Below are positions 37,053 to 50,800 of a stretch of 64,000 bases of DNA, one piece after another; the stretch's first letter is position 1; each line of letters opens with the position of its first letter. Origin of the DNA: Owenia fusiformis (taxonomy: Eukaryota; Annelida; Polychaeta; Sabellida; Oweniidae); the NCBI GenBank assembly GCA_903813345.2, contig CAIIXF020000005.1:37205375-37269374 (forward strand), given 5' to 3'. The notes beneath the pieces are model-generated. The model was not told the DNA's origin. It saw only the letters and a program-made list of their open reading frames with translations, and did no database searches. Made by a program: the position numbers and the translations under genes.

Positions 37053-39650
37053 CTTGATATCTGTTTTTGGTCATCAATAAAACTATATTAATTTTATATG
37101 GTGAGGATTTAGGGATTTTTATAACAATACTAGGCTTTATATATGCTTTCATGTTTTATTTATCATGATGCTTTTATGTAGGTTATTAATTACAGTTCTT
37201 TTTGCAATAAAAAACTGGTATGTTTATGCAAATTCCGATTGGACTAATATAAAGGGATATTGTTTCATTATGTGGACTTGAGAAAGTCCGACATACTCAT
37301 TGCTTTCAACCCTTAACTAAAAATAGGAAGTTATCAAGATCCCAAGAACACGATCGCTACTTAAACAATACGTTTGTAAAATCCCGGCGATCGAAATGCA
37401 ATCAAACTTTCGCAATCAGGTGCCTAATTAGTTTTGATCTCTAAAGTTTTACGACTGAACTTTTCAATGAACTCGTGAGAAGCAAACGCAATCATCATAT
37501 AAACATTTTTCTAGTAAATCTAAAATAGAGTAAAACCCAGGGAAAAAGATCGCGTGGTTATTTGATTATTTCATAGGAATTAGGCATATTTCAATTTTGA
37601 AATAACAAAAGTCAGTCTCGGAAGAATTTTCCAAGCATTCCCTGCTTCGATGCGTTTTTATTGCAAGGGCCGTTTAGCGCCGATATGAATTCATTAGGGC
37701 ATTAGGGTTGTGCTTCATTTGTTTTATTTATATAAATGTTATGAAATGTGTACGACACTTTAATGAATTATTTTTAGGGTTACAATGCATATTTGAATTT
37801 TCCCTCTAAACGTTTAAAATTCATCATTCTTTATACTTTTCTTAGTTTGATTCAATAAAATTAACATTGGATCCCAGACAGTTATCAAATTCTCAGACAT
37901 TTGATTAATATAGATATTTGTACTTCCTTTGGCCAGTGGCTGGTGTGACTGGGATTCGAATCTAATCTGTTTCATTTTTATGTAAATTGAGAGGAATAAA
38001 GTTTTATTTTAAGCGTTTTAACAATCTTAACGTTTGGCGTGCAGCTCAACTTAATACACGATCAAAGGACAGAATACAGAAATAAGAACATGCCTTTTAT
38101 TTGTTATTCAAGCTCGAGCAATATCCCCGGCGTTATAAAACCAAAATAACTGCGGTTAGGTAGCATCTTGATTACAGTAAAGACAGGCCATCTTATTTTT
38201 AGGAATTATTTCTGCCTCTCATTCCTTAAACCGGCTTCGTTAAACAGTGCCAAAATATTTAAGTCGGAGCCAAAAACAAGACTATTTTTATATTTAAAGC
38301 CCCCCGTCTTGTCAATGTCTATGCCTGCATCTGGTTTTCCCACCTTTGGGAGGGAGCCAATATACACATAGATTACTTACTGGCCATTGACAAGGGGGGG
38401 GGGGCACAGAAACGAACATTCTGGAGTCATAAGGGATAACTGGGGAAGGGGGGGGGGGGGGTGAATAGTGAAGTCCGGGAGTGAAGTTAAGGGGTACTGA
38501 AATCTTTCTTTTGATATTTAGTGCTTGAATGGAGACTTGTTTCCACTCCCCGCATTCTAGTAGAATTTAAATATTTGATCCAAAGGAGTTATTTTAAATC
38601 AAACTTGCATTCCGATTAATTAACACTCCCATGATTGTACCGCTTCACTATTGTCTAAGATAATTATAATGAATTCACGGGACACTGTAGTCTTCCTTTT
38701 AAACTTTAGTGGTTGGATGGAGACTTGTTTCCCCACCCCGTACACTAGTAAATTTGTAAATTTAAATTATTTGATTTAGGGAGGTATTTGCAATCCAACT
38801 CTGATGATGCAAGATTAGTCAGCCAAGACTAAATTATGAACTTATTATCATTTAGACTATTGAGTTAATTAAATTATAATTCCATAGATATCATATTTAA
38901 TCCTGTCAACACAATAATGGTATTAATTGGCATGATATGTAATCAGAGACGGTTTAAAAAGTTGTTTAGATTAATGATAGTATTAGGAAAAATCCTAATT
39001 CAAAGTTTTTGTTCTCTCGCAATCCAGAGCAAACCACTCGCCTGGCAAGCATTCTTTAAAAACGTGAAGTTTTCACCATGTTGAGCAGTTTTCAAAATTG
39101 TCCAATTTGAACCATCGCCTTGTATATTTTTATAACTGCCCCCCCCCCCCCTTGACACTCGAGTGTTATAATCCTTTCCACACTGTTAATGGTTTTACAA
39201 AATAGTTCATGTCAGGAAGGGGGAGGGGTGAGTGTGGAGAACAATCACTGACTGCGATTTGTATGATTGAACATTATACACGTATCATAAATTCGTAAAG
39301 AATAATTTTAAAATAAACATGAGTTACTTGTTATTATCAGACCGATCTTTTATGGACAATATTATATATCAGACTCTTTTATGGACACTATTATATATGC
39401 GAAGAATTATCAAACGCTTGCTGCATGCAAACATACAATACTTTTTAATTGGAATACTTTACTTAGTTAATTAACACAGTAGTCATATGACACACGGATA
39501 AGACGTAACTGGTCCGAGGATAAACTCTATCTATCTCTCAATAGAGTGAACTTTTTATTCCTGAGAATTAGTAGTTAGTCATGGTTATTACTTATGGATA
39601 ACACATAAAGTATTCTTTCTTAGTAGTGCTTACAAAATAGTGTTTCCCGT
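37053..39650. other. Intergenic spacer with homopolymer G/C runs
   Basis: No gene found. G-runs occur at about 38,392-38,405 and 38,447-38,461 and a C-run at about 39,138-39,150. Two diverged direct copies around GGAGACTTGTTTCC (about 38,530 and 38,720) suggest another small duplication. Confidence 0.5.
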
Positions 39651-40181
39651 TGTGGTAAACTTTGCAACATACATGTAGTCATTTAATAGAAATAAAAATA
39701 ACCATGCATGATACAAACTACAAAATATTGTTTTATATGTTTTATTGTGACTTTTGTCTATCATATCGTGAGGATGTCTTTAGTATATAAACATTCTATG
39801 CAATATAATGTCTGGGAAAATTGGAGTCTAGCCATTATAGGGCCCCTTAAGGGATTTCAAATGTCCCGCTTGAAGTATGACGTACTGACTGACCAATCAG
39901 AGAACTTCCCGACTTATAGGATCCATCTAATTTATATCTGTGTTTAACATCCCTCTTCTTCTTCCAGTTCAAGACAACTGTAAGCATTACTTCTTGGGTA
40001 ATCCTAGATATGTTAGACTCCCTATTCCCAATGTCAAAGAAGTTAGTTGTTGTGCAGATACAAAATATGGAACAATTTTTGTAATAGATAAATACATTTT
40101 TCATCCACTCTACATAAAGTAATTCTAAATTTATAAATGCAATCACTGTAAACATTCATGACAAGGCATTAACATGACAAA

Positions 40182-41630
40182 ATGTCACCACCTAAAACAA
40201 TTTGGTCAATTTAAAGCAAGTTGAAAAAATACCTCTTTGACTTTTTTTGACATTGAGAAGGTCATTGAAGGTCAAATGTCAAATGTAAAGTCAGATTTGA
40301 ACTTCTGAGAACATGTAGATGATTTTGAAAAAAAATTAAGTAAATTTGAAGCAAGTTGAAAAAAGACCTTTTTGACCTTGAAAAGGTCATTGAAGGTCAA
40401 ATGTCAAATCTAAAGTCAGATTTGAACTTCTGAGAACATGTAGATGATTTTGAAAAAAAATTAGTCAATTTGAAGCAAGTTGAAAAAAGACCTTTTTGAC
40501 CTTGAGAAGGTCATTGAAGGTCAAAGGTCAAATCTAAAGTCAGATTTGAACTTCTGAGAACTTGTAAAGTCAAATTTGAACTTCTGAAAAGATGTAGATG
40601 ATTTTGAAAAAAAAATTTGGTCAATTTGAAGCAAGTTGAAAACAGACCTTTTTGACCTTTTTTGACCTTGAGAAGGTCATTAAAGGTCAAATGTCAAATC
40701 TAAAGTCAGATTTGAATTTCTGAGAACATGTAGATGATTTTGAAAAAAAATTAGTCAATTTGAAGCAAGTTGAAAAAAGACCTTTTTGACCTTTTTTGAC
40801 CTTGAGAAGGTCATTGAAGGTCAAATGTCAAATCTAAAGTCAAATCTAAAGTCATATTTGAATTTCTGAGAACATGTAGATGATTTTGAAAAAAAGATTT
40901 AGTCAATTTGAAGCAAGATGAAAAAATACCTTTTTGACCTTTTTTGACATTGAGAAGGTCATTGAAGGTCAAATGTCAAATCTAAAGTCAGATTTGAATT
41001 TCTGAGAACATGTAGATGATTTTGAAAAAAAAATTTAGTCAATTTGAAGCAAGTTGAAAAAAGACCTTTTTGACCTTTTTTGACTTTGAGAAGGTCATTG
41101 AAGGTCAAATGTCAAATCTTAAGTCAAATCTAAAGTCAGATTTGAATTTCTGAGAACACGTAGATGATTTTGAAAAAATTTCTTAGTCAATTTGAAGCAA
41201 GTTGAAAACAGACCTTTTTGACCTTTTTTGACCTTGAGAAGGTCATTGAAGGTCAAATGTCAAATCTAAAGTCAGATTTGAAGGTCAAATGTCAAATCTA
41301 AAGTCAGATTTGAATTTCTGAGAACATGTAGATGATTTTGAAAAAAATTGAGTCAATGTGAAGCAAGTTGAAAAAAGACCTTTTTGACCTTGAGAAGGTC
41401 ATTGCAGGTCAAATGTCAAATCTTAAGTCAGATTTGAACTTCTGAGAACATGTAGATGATTTAGAAAAAAATTGAAGTCAATCTAAACAGTATTTGTTAA
41501 GTTATAGGAAGTTGTAAGAAATTGTTACAGACGCCGGACGCCAACCGCCGGACGCCAACCACCAACCGCCGGACGCCGTCACAAAAAAACGGAGACCATA
41601 ACAATATGTCACCACTTTTGGTGGTGACAT
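40182..41630. mobile_element. Minisatellite-bearing element with inverted ends
   Basis: ATGTCACCACC at 40,182 is inverted as GGTGGTGACAT ending at 41,630. A hairpin, GTCACCAC-TTTTG-GTGGTGAC, closes the right end. Most of the interior is a tandem array. Gene R lacks the element at the corresponding 3' flank (about 63,050). Subterminal inverted repeats, a minisatellite core and a 3' hairpin recall Helentron-associated elements (DINE-1-like). That is an inference and no Rep/helicase is present. Confidence 0.75.
40203..41480. repeat. Minisatellite, about 9 copies of 125-150 bp
   Basis: Each copy has TTTGAAGCAAGTTGAAAA, GACCTTTTTGACC, GAGAAGGTCATTGAAGGTCA, CAAATCTAAAGTCAGATTTG and ACATGTAGATGATTT. 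Copies vary in length because the TTTTTTGACC and TCAAATCTAAAG submotifs are sometimes doubled. It lies just downstream of the Gene M stop codon. Confidence 0.93.
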
Positions 41631-41678
41631 AATTATGATTATTCTATAGAACAGTTCTAAAAGGAAAGGAATGTGTCA

Positions 41679-41700
41679 TTTATTTCTGTCTCATTTTATT
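41679..41700 (-). promoter_or_regulatory. Candidate polyadenylation signals of Gene M
   Basis: AATAAA occurs twice on the minus strand, at 41,695-41,700 and 41,679-41,684, 13 and 29 nt past the stop codon. They are canonical but very close to the stop, so a further downstream signal is also possible. Confidence 0.45.
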
Positions 41701-41712
41701 TTGCTTCAAGTT

Positions 41713-41820
41713 CTACTTCGTTGTTTTCTTTGACTCTGATATGTCTTTCAGTAATCCATTAATTGGGGAAATCGAGCTAGACGTACCACTTGGATTCTGG
41801 TTTCTCATTGCGAACAAGAT
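41713..41820 (-). CDS. Gene M exon 18 (end of TM7, tail, stop)
   Basis: Starts ILFAMRNQ and ends SESKKTTK then TAG at 41,713-41,715. The cytoplasmic tail is only about 30 residues, Ser/Lys-rich, with no coiled coil. Confidence 0.9.
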   Translation of the reverse strand: MLFAMRNQNPSGTSSSISPINGLLKDISESKKTTK

Positions 41821-44800
41821 CTGAAAATAAATTATACGGATTATATTAAAAAATGACTTACAAATACAACAACGAATTCAGCGTCACATTTTCATCATAT
41901 TTTAATTCTAAAAAGCAACACGATGTACTTACAGTACAAAGTATGGCAATTCCAGTGGAAATGGTACAAAGCAGAATAAAGCCTCCAGCAACACCATAGT
42001 GTGCCGATGGATTGGGTCCAAGGGTAAGTTTGACAGGAACTCCAATTAAGGCAGCAAGAACGGTCACATAGACACAGATTCCAAGATAGTGGACCGTCAC
42101 ATAGCCCTTTCCATTGGCAGCGAGCCTGAAAGAACGATATGATGCCTTTTGTATTGTAAATGTATTACCTCAAATATACATTTTAAAAATGACGCTAGAC
42201 AGACAGTAACGTGTTCAATTGATGTCCTTTCCGTTGGCACTTGTGCATATATAACTTAACATTAAGTCTGATAAAGAAATACGATGACGTTAAAACAATT
42301 TACAAAATGGGCAATGTTTAGAAGACGTAACTTACCAAGCGGGCCATGTAATGAATGTAGCAACTAGCAACATAATTGCTTTATACACAATCAGCACAAT
42401 TCTCCAAGCATTCATTTTCTGACAGTCACAAACAGCAATTGCTATTTGAAAAATTGTATCTTGACTTTCGTCATACTAAAACACAATATGTAAGTTAGGA
42501 GAAACACCAAAAAACTCATGGTTGAAATCTGAAAAAACAAAAATATGATGGCGTGTTCCAACAGACCAAGGGAAACTTAACCGAAACGATGGTCTGAGGT
42601 AAAAGAAACAGTTTCCAATGCAATATTACAGTTTGACACATCAAATGATATTTCCGATTAAAACAATCTGATCATTTTTATCATCCTGAGGAGGTCATGA
42701 CAATGAGAAGAACGTCTAATGAACTAGAGCACGTTGGTGCAATGATCCAGCAGCAAAAATACCAGTACAGAGGCAAGATATGATATATTCAATTTCAAAT
42801 TCAAACTTTCTATGAACATAATGCTTCAAGGTAGTATGGAAATAAGGACATGAATGAATATTTGCCCCACGTTCACATTCTCTATACCAACCTCTTTCTG
42901 TAGGAATTCTGTCTTGATCGTCAGCGGATCAACCACTTGCCACAATATCAGCAGTATGATATCTAACACAAGGCAAGGCACTAATATCGCACAGTATTTC
43001 AACTCTTGTTGTACCTAAAAAATGAAATACGACTGAAACATGACTAGACATCTGATTATATTAGAAAAAGATACTTCATTGAAAACTTTATGTACTCACT
43101 GATTTTGTAACATTTTCCTTAGTGTAGAAATGATAAGTGGCAATTGAATTGACTAACATTCCTCCAAGAGCTAATGTATAGCCAAATACAAACATCCAGG
43201 ATGCAGTCTGAAATACAAGCAAATATCGTGTAGAAATAATATAGCACACGAGAAACAAACCCTATACTAAGCAGCCAGATTCAAAAATATTGTTCCCTGA
43301 AAATATTTTATTCTTTTCACGATCATCTCTAATTTCACTACAATTTATAATGTTTATATTCTATAATATAGGATTATTAAACGATATATTACTTGGCAAG
43401 CACCCTGGTATACACTCGAGCTAGAATCAGAATCATCTACACCCATGAGGATAACTGCTATGTTAAGGACAATACAACCAAAACACACAATTACTCTAAT
43501 GATCGGCCAATCGTGCACGATGCCACTGCAAAGGATGAATGGTCTAAGGATTTAAGCCCTCCAGGACTCGGTGTATTGTGGACTGAATCATTTCTTTGAA
43601 GGTGTTGTTTTCAAATCCTTGCATGAGCGCGCAGCGGGAATGCAACAATGCATCAAGTTGTGAGCTTAAATTCTTTTCACACATTGCAAGATATTTTCTA
43701 CGAAATCAACTCAAAGATCATTAAATGAAACTTTTTGCATGGATCAAGTTGGCAAAGCATCAATTTCAACCTGTATAGTTAAGTTGTTACCCTGACAACC
43801 ATTGCCAGCCATTCAATGAGTGACTTTGGGTGCAGTGATTTGTTATATAATGCACTGCAGTTATTTGAAATACTGTGTTCTGATTTGCCTGAATCGAATA
43901 CACCTTGTCCCGCTATGTGTGAGTTATATAATTATTTCTGTTCACTCGGATTGATAAGAAGACCTATGTGCCGCACACATATGCCTTTGAATTTGAGCAC
44001 TATCTACGGAAAATATATACAATCAAAATTAAAGTTTTGTTAAAACTGATCATGATGAATTTCTCTGATCCAACTTCATCCAAAAAGGTCTACGATCAGT
44101 CAAGTATTTTATATACTTTATATTTGTCCTTTGAACTTCGAGCTATGAATACTATGACTGAACTCTTTATTGACGGTTTATCCTTATTGCTTACCCGTGA
44201 CTTCTGTAAATCAACATCAGAATCAGATCGATCAGGCATATGACAATTCCAACAACGGAAATGGTTACGTATATCCCAAACAACACTCTAGACACTCGTA
44301 AATATGTGTACTCTAGCCTAGGTTCAGAGCTTGGTGTGGTATTACCAAATGGTTCCCACATATACTCGGGACTCTTTAAAAGATCAAGAATTTGTGTTGT
44401 TCCGTCAAATATACCAACTGTAACATGTGTTCCATCTGTAAATCACAGCAGTTTTATTATGGTCAATTTGTTTGAGTACTACCGTATATGCAGATATGAT
44501 TATAAATAAATTATGTGAAGAGCTTTTAGTTAGAGGCGTCTAATAAGTTACAGTCATTTTAACTAATTAAGTTCTCTTTACGCGGGATATATTTGGTGGG
44601 CATAAAATATGGGCCCTACTTTTGACACTCGATATCTCCGAAACCCTCTCATCTTCTTCAAAAGTGTACACCCAAATACCATTATGTCCCAAATATATAG
44701 ACCGAGTTTAATTTCATCCTTTAAAATGTCTATCCATGGGACCAAAATCAAAAAGGTGATTTAAAAAGGCACATTCTGTTCCAGACATTTCAAAAGTATG

Positions 44801-47800
44801 TTCTTTCTTGTTTCACTTGAAAAGGTGATCAATTTTCTATACCCTTCTCGGTTGATGGTGCGCAAACGTTTTTTTCATGAACTGATCGAGTCCTGTATCC
44901 CCTAAGTTTTTCCAGCAGACTTTTAACAAGAAGTCCTGCTTTTGTTTGCCATCAACGCGACCACCTGTCTATTGCACGCAATCTCACTCAGATGGAGTCT
45001 TTTTTATCCACAAGGGTAATTTTCTACACATTCTGTAGCGTGTTTTCTATTCTGTCAAACCGTGTCATTCCTTCTGATGAAGGTCCATTTTCGCTTGTAT
45101 GATTTTAATCCCAGGTTCTTAGGAAGAAATCATTTTTTGGTCATCCACTGCCCGACTTCCTTTCTACAGAACATGTCCTTTTAATTTTCTGATCACATTG
45201 TTTATGGAACTTTTTTACTAGTTTTTCTCCCTCTCTAACCCTTTTCATTGAAACATGCGGCAATCAATTCCTGCAGTAGAGAAAAACATATTGATTCAGC
45301 AAAACCTGAGCCTATCTAGCAGAAGAGTTTCTTTGACCATATGGCTGATAAACGCGTGTCACACGGATGAGGCGCGCACTCTACTCATGATACATGACAG
45401 GTGATACAATGTTGGTCACCGGATTGTGTTTTTGAGGTTATGTTTTCTTTTTAATCCTGTTCACAGACAACTTAAGCATGGCCTTTAAAATTGGTCAGTA
45501 TATTAACATCATCATTTGTCATTTGAATGTCTTAAGTTTGAAAAGGCTTGAACAAAAAATAACGGAACAACGAAGCATCAACGTGCGGCCCATTTTTATG
45601 CCCACCCGAAATATAAGGTTGGAATACTTAAGGTGGTGTATTGGGCGGAGAGAGAACTATCACAAGAATTGCTGGCTCACGTCATTGACCAATTCCGCTC
45701 TCGTCTACGTGCGATAGTGAAGGTGATTCAAGCGGATGCATAGAACACTTGTTTAATAAATAAACAATAGATGCAGTATACTAAAATAATACCATAGTGA
45801 CTAGATACTGATAAAAACATGTACTAGACATTGGTTAAACAGTTAGCGATGAGTGTAGCAGATTGATGAACATATGATAATGAATGTGTTTGTTGATCAC
45901 ATAGTATCATAGAAAGTCACATTTTCTAGGAAAAACTGTTAATCTCGGACACGTGAACAATTTACAATCGATTCAAAGATCTGATGAAAGAAATTGAAGT
46001 CAGTGTTATCTAAAGTATTTGAATAGTAAAATAAACATCTCCTGGAGTTTCTGTAAATGAACGTTTACGCCAATACCTTAATGTTATGATACTTCTCCAG
46101 CCTTTTAAAAAAATTGCAATATTTTAGGGCTCACCCTATATAATAGATGCTAATTAATTAAGAATAAACGTGAGACTAGGTGGTCATGATTTAACATGCT
46201 GGAACAACATAAAATAATTAGATGAACTGACATTCGTGGATTTTCGTAATCTTACTAGATTCATGGAAAACCTACTTCTGACTTGTCGTAAAACTAATTT
46301 TCCCAATCTTGATCCTTCTTCAGAAAATCCAACTGGCCCCTGTAATGATAAATAAAGGTTCTGTTATTTCAATACTTTACATGACAATAACAACGAAAGA
46401 ACATCTATAAGAATATTAATTTGCTAATTTGCTTAAAGTGTGCGCCCGACCTGGCTACGTATATGACAGAGTTTATACTGGCGGATTAGACTAGTTCATT
46501 TTTTATATGTGTGTGAAAGCTTTCTCTTATTTGCGTTTTTTTCGTTTGGTACGGTTTTTTTATAATTGCCGAGGTCATATAACCGGGATAAAACAATGAT
46601 TATCGTTGACTGCGCACACACAAAACATTTACGTCGAGTGAACAGTGTTATTAAAAACAACAAGCTTTAGAATACAAAGCCCAGTAGAGTGATAATAAGC
46701 TGTACACTACCACTGCTGCATGTACATATTAGGGCTCATAAAGAGTGGATAGGGAGGTTGTGTTTGTCACTTTTAAATTTTACATTTCAAAATTGCCATT
46801 TTACGTGTCATAATTTCTTGGTTTCATTCGTTTAGCCGATCAAAACATTGTAAAACAATAAATCGTCTGTTACGTATAATCAATTTTGTTCAGTTTTGAT
46901 TAGTTGTCAGAATGAAGTTACATTCATCTGAATCCATGTTTCAAAACAAAAATCATATTTTCTTCACTTCAAAATACTTCAGTGAAATGAATGCTCGGAA
47001 TAACGCAAATGCGAGTAGATAGTTAACAGTTTCACCACCAGGTGGCTCACTCGGGTCAGATAGCATGGCGGGTATAGTAGAAAGTTCCCTTTAACTTAAA
47101 TTACATCTGTTTTAGTGGTTCGATTTTCATATAGCTCTTATGTATCGAATGGTTATGCAAATTAAAGTATGTCCATTAAAAGAAAATGTTATATGTCCAA
47201 TAAAAGAAAAGATATTTCACTTTTTGTGATTTTGTAATATGGGGTCTATGGGGAATCAACCCGAACTAGAAGTCACATTTTCAAAAAAGATTAGATTTTT
47301 AAAGTTGATAAACAATTTTCGAAACCATATTTTAAGATGTATTTTTACATGTAAATTTCAATTATGACATCACTTTGACTGAATTTTGAATATTTAATGA
47401 CGTAAATCAAGATCATTTCTACTCGCATCTAGTCTATTGTCGTTTGCAATAACTTATTGTCGTATTCGTTCTTTTATCTACTCGATAGAAGCATTTAGTC
47501 GTACATTTGATGCCAGGTCACCTTCTCGCGTACCTCTTGGGGAGCCCCACATTTGTGTCTGTACTCATGGAAGTAAATTCCCCGGTGTAGCCGAGAGCCA
47601 AAAACTTTCAACAGGTTCAAAATGGCCAATTTCTCTCATATATACTCATATTTTATTAATTATCACCTACAAAGTATTGCTAATAACTATATGTAATTTC
47701 AATAAGGAAACTTATCTGGCTACATGTAAATTCAATATCAACACTAGATGTTCGCTCAACACGTCCTGGCTTACCTTGTGATGACAAACCCTGGGTTTTC

Positions 47801-50800
47801 GCTATTTATAGTTTATCAACACCTGGACGCATGCGCATTTTATAATTTATCAGGCACTTTAAACGTACCGTTGCACCAGTAAATGACAGGTTTTTCATTT
47901 CCTCTAGAAAAATATCTGTATAATTTTTGTGCTTGTATGTAAACTCCTCTAATGTGTATGGTGCTATCCTCTTGATCGAGTTGTTCATGGCGAGTGCTAC
48001 ACTCCACATTGCGTCATATCCATACAGACGTGCTGCATCCCCTTTTATTCCGCCTATTTCAGACAAGGTTTTGACACTCTGTTGTAAAAAAGACAAGATG
48101 ATATATTATTTTATCGTATGATCTGTAAAATGAAGCCCTCTGATTGGTCAGTTCTTGTGCTGTACCAATCTGTGTTGCTACTGAGATTGTCCCCGTTGAT
48201 CAGCTCCGTAGCAATACAGAACATATTGGTACGGAGGACAATCTCAGTAGCAATACAGAGGATCACAAGATAAAAACGTTATTGAATGATTTGAATTGCA
48301 ATACAGGATAAATTCTGTCTCGATTTTCTGTATTGCCACTCGACTTCGTCTCGTTCCAATACGGAATTTCTCGAGCAGAATATATCCTGTATTGCACTTC
48401 AAATCATTCAATAACTTATTATATTGCTGGGTAAGAGATCGACAAAGATACAAGCATTGGAGCAATGCACATGCAAATTAGAAAGAGGTTTCACGAAATT
48501 TGCAAAATATAGTTTACGCATATACATGGAAAGGTGACTTCGATTCGTGGTTTCTTGCAAAGCTTTGAAATATAATACAAATGAAGGAAAACCACATGCC
48601 AAACTTGCGGCAGTATTTGAACGCACAAACAACGAAGAATACGAGGTTTACAATATTGGTCGGCAAAAGAGGTCAGTAAAAGATCATAAAATGGGTGTTT
48701 TGACCACGTTACTTTTCTTCGGACTTCATCATTTGGAATCTCTTAGACTGTTTTGAGTTGCTCTGCTACTTACCTTTCCACCTATAGTTATTGTGTCAGG
48801 GAACTGTTCCAGATAGGAAAGGGAACTCGTCGCGAACATCCCTTCCACGGAGGTCAATATCTCACCCAACGTGCAGTTGACATCACTATATAATTCAAAG
48901 TAATCCTTGACACTTTGAGACTTGAAATCAAATAATTATATAAAATTAAAAACATAAGATATATTATACTTATGAACAAACAAATGGGAGTAGTATGCCA
49001 AATGCTCATGAGTTAAACGTTTGAGATAAAACATAAACTTACATGATGTCTGTTATCTATCCACACATATCCTGGAGCAATCATGTTTTGCATATATGCC
49101 TATGGGTTTAATAAATATATAGAATTACCCTCTGGTCCAAAAAGTATATGCGTCGTCATGAAATGCTCATAACTGTTGAGAATGCAAACCATACAAGTTC
49201 ATACTTTCAGGGTTTGGTGCCCTATGTGTACCAAAGATGTGTGTAAAGTTTGGATAAAATAGGTGGAATATTGAAAAAATGAGAGATTGGTTCTCATAGT
49301 GACCCCCACAAATCACTGCTTTAACTTTTTGGAACTCTTCCTCATTTTTTCTAATTTAATGGATTGAGTTATTAAAAGCCAGAAGTCTTTTAATATCTTC
49401 AAAAATGCACTATCAGAGCTTCCATAACAATAGCTAGATACTATTCAACTGTAGCTGGCAACTTTCAACCGCAACTTGCAACATTTAACCTCCACTTTTT
49501 TTACTTCATTGCTTATTCCAATAGTCCACAATATCAGCTTAGTCTGAGAGTTTACATGTAGAAATAGGTTGAATGACGTTATACAGATAGTGTAAAACAG
49601 AAATGTCTTTTAGCATTTTCAGTGACAATAAAAAAGTAAAGTGGTATTAAATATGAAGATATAAGTAAGATGTCCAAGCCTCCATTCTCTGATCTAGCTA
49701 AGGTGTATGGAATTAGTAGGGATAATAGTATGCCAGCGATTCTTGTTGCCAAAGCTACATCTGGTAATGCAATGGATTGCTAAGACGTAAGGGATATGGA
49801 CGTCCTAAGTTGATACCGAGTGGTTCTCAACTTGAAAAGACTGAAAGATTGAAACAATAAGGGCGAAAAGACTTCTACTTGTTAATTACTTGTGACAAAT
49901 TTTTGGATTGGCAAGTTTTTTAATTGATGTTTGATGTACTAAGTGATATGAGAAAATAATCCATTGAATTAGCAAAAATGAGGAAAAGTTCCAAGATAGT
50001 CGCAGCAGTGATCTATGTGGTCAATATGATTACTGATTTCTAGTTTTTTCAATGTTCGATACATTTTATCCAAATTTTACACACATATTTGGTACATATA
50101 GGGCGTCAAACCCTGAAAGTATGAAATTGTATGGTTTCCATTATCAGAAGTTATGAGCATTGCATGGCGGCGCACAGATTTTTTTGGACCATAGGGTATA
50201 TGTTATTTCCATATTCAATGAGAGTTCCAAGGGGCTATATACTATACTAAGTACTCTATTTAATAAGATCAAGGTCAGGGAAGGCCTTTGGGTTATTATG
50301 TAAATAACAAGGAGCTTCTCACAAAAAGTCCATTTCGGATTATCTTTAGACAAATGTTTAGCATGACACCAGACACGAGGGAAACATTTTGAGAAGATGT
50401 ATGAATACCAGTAGCTAGGCCACCTTAACATTAATTTGCAAATTGTCTTCATTTTTCTTCCCCCTGTCACATTTGTCTTATCCTTACCTCACATGAAAGT
50501 TTATAATACATGATGGGATAGACTTGGAACACAATAATATGCACACCAGACTCCTGAAAAGAAAGATAACTATATTTTTACTAATAATTGTATTTCTATA
50601 GTATGATGAGTAAGAATGAGAGCTAAGAAAAAACGTTCGTACCATACAACAGATAAAAATATGATATGTTATCGTAATATCTACCTTAATAGCTGTAAGT
50701 ATTTCAGTTGGATCATCCACGTCTTCTACTATGTATAAGTTAGACACCGTCACATTGCTTCTTATCAGCGTATCTTCCAAATGCTTCGCCAGCTAAAATT

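Noticed and set aside
36543-37152. Frames of 82-125 codons on both strands
   Set aside because: They overlap the inverted repeat at 36,877-37,052 and adjacent C/G-rich tracts. No domain is recognisable.
38380-39160. Possible MITE bounded by GACAAGGGGGG and CCCCCCTTGACAC
   Set aside because: Only the homopolymer and about 7 flanking bases are inverted. There is no target duplication and no further arm similarity.
43393-44509. Plus-strand frames of 68-91 codons
   Set aside because: These are antisense shadows of Gene M exons 12 and 13, whose minus-strand frames fit the receptor family and splice phases.
46980-47440. Possible inverted pair around GATGCGAGTAGA
   Set aside because: Similarity is limited to about a dozen bases and does not extend.
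47437-47781. 114-codon plus-strand frame in Gene M intron 10
   Set aside because: No domain, no paralogue and ordinary intron composition.
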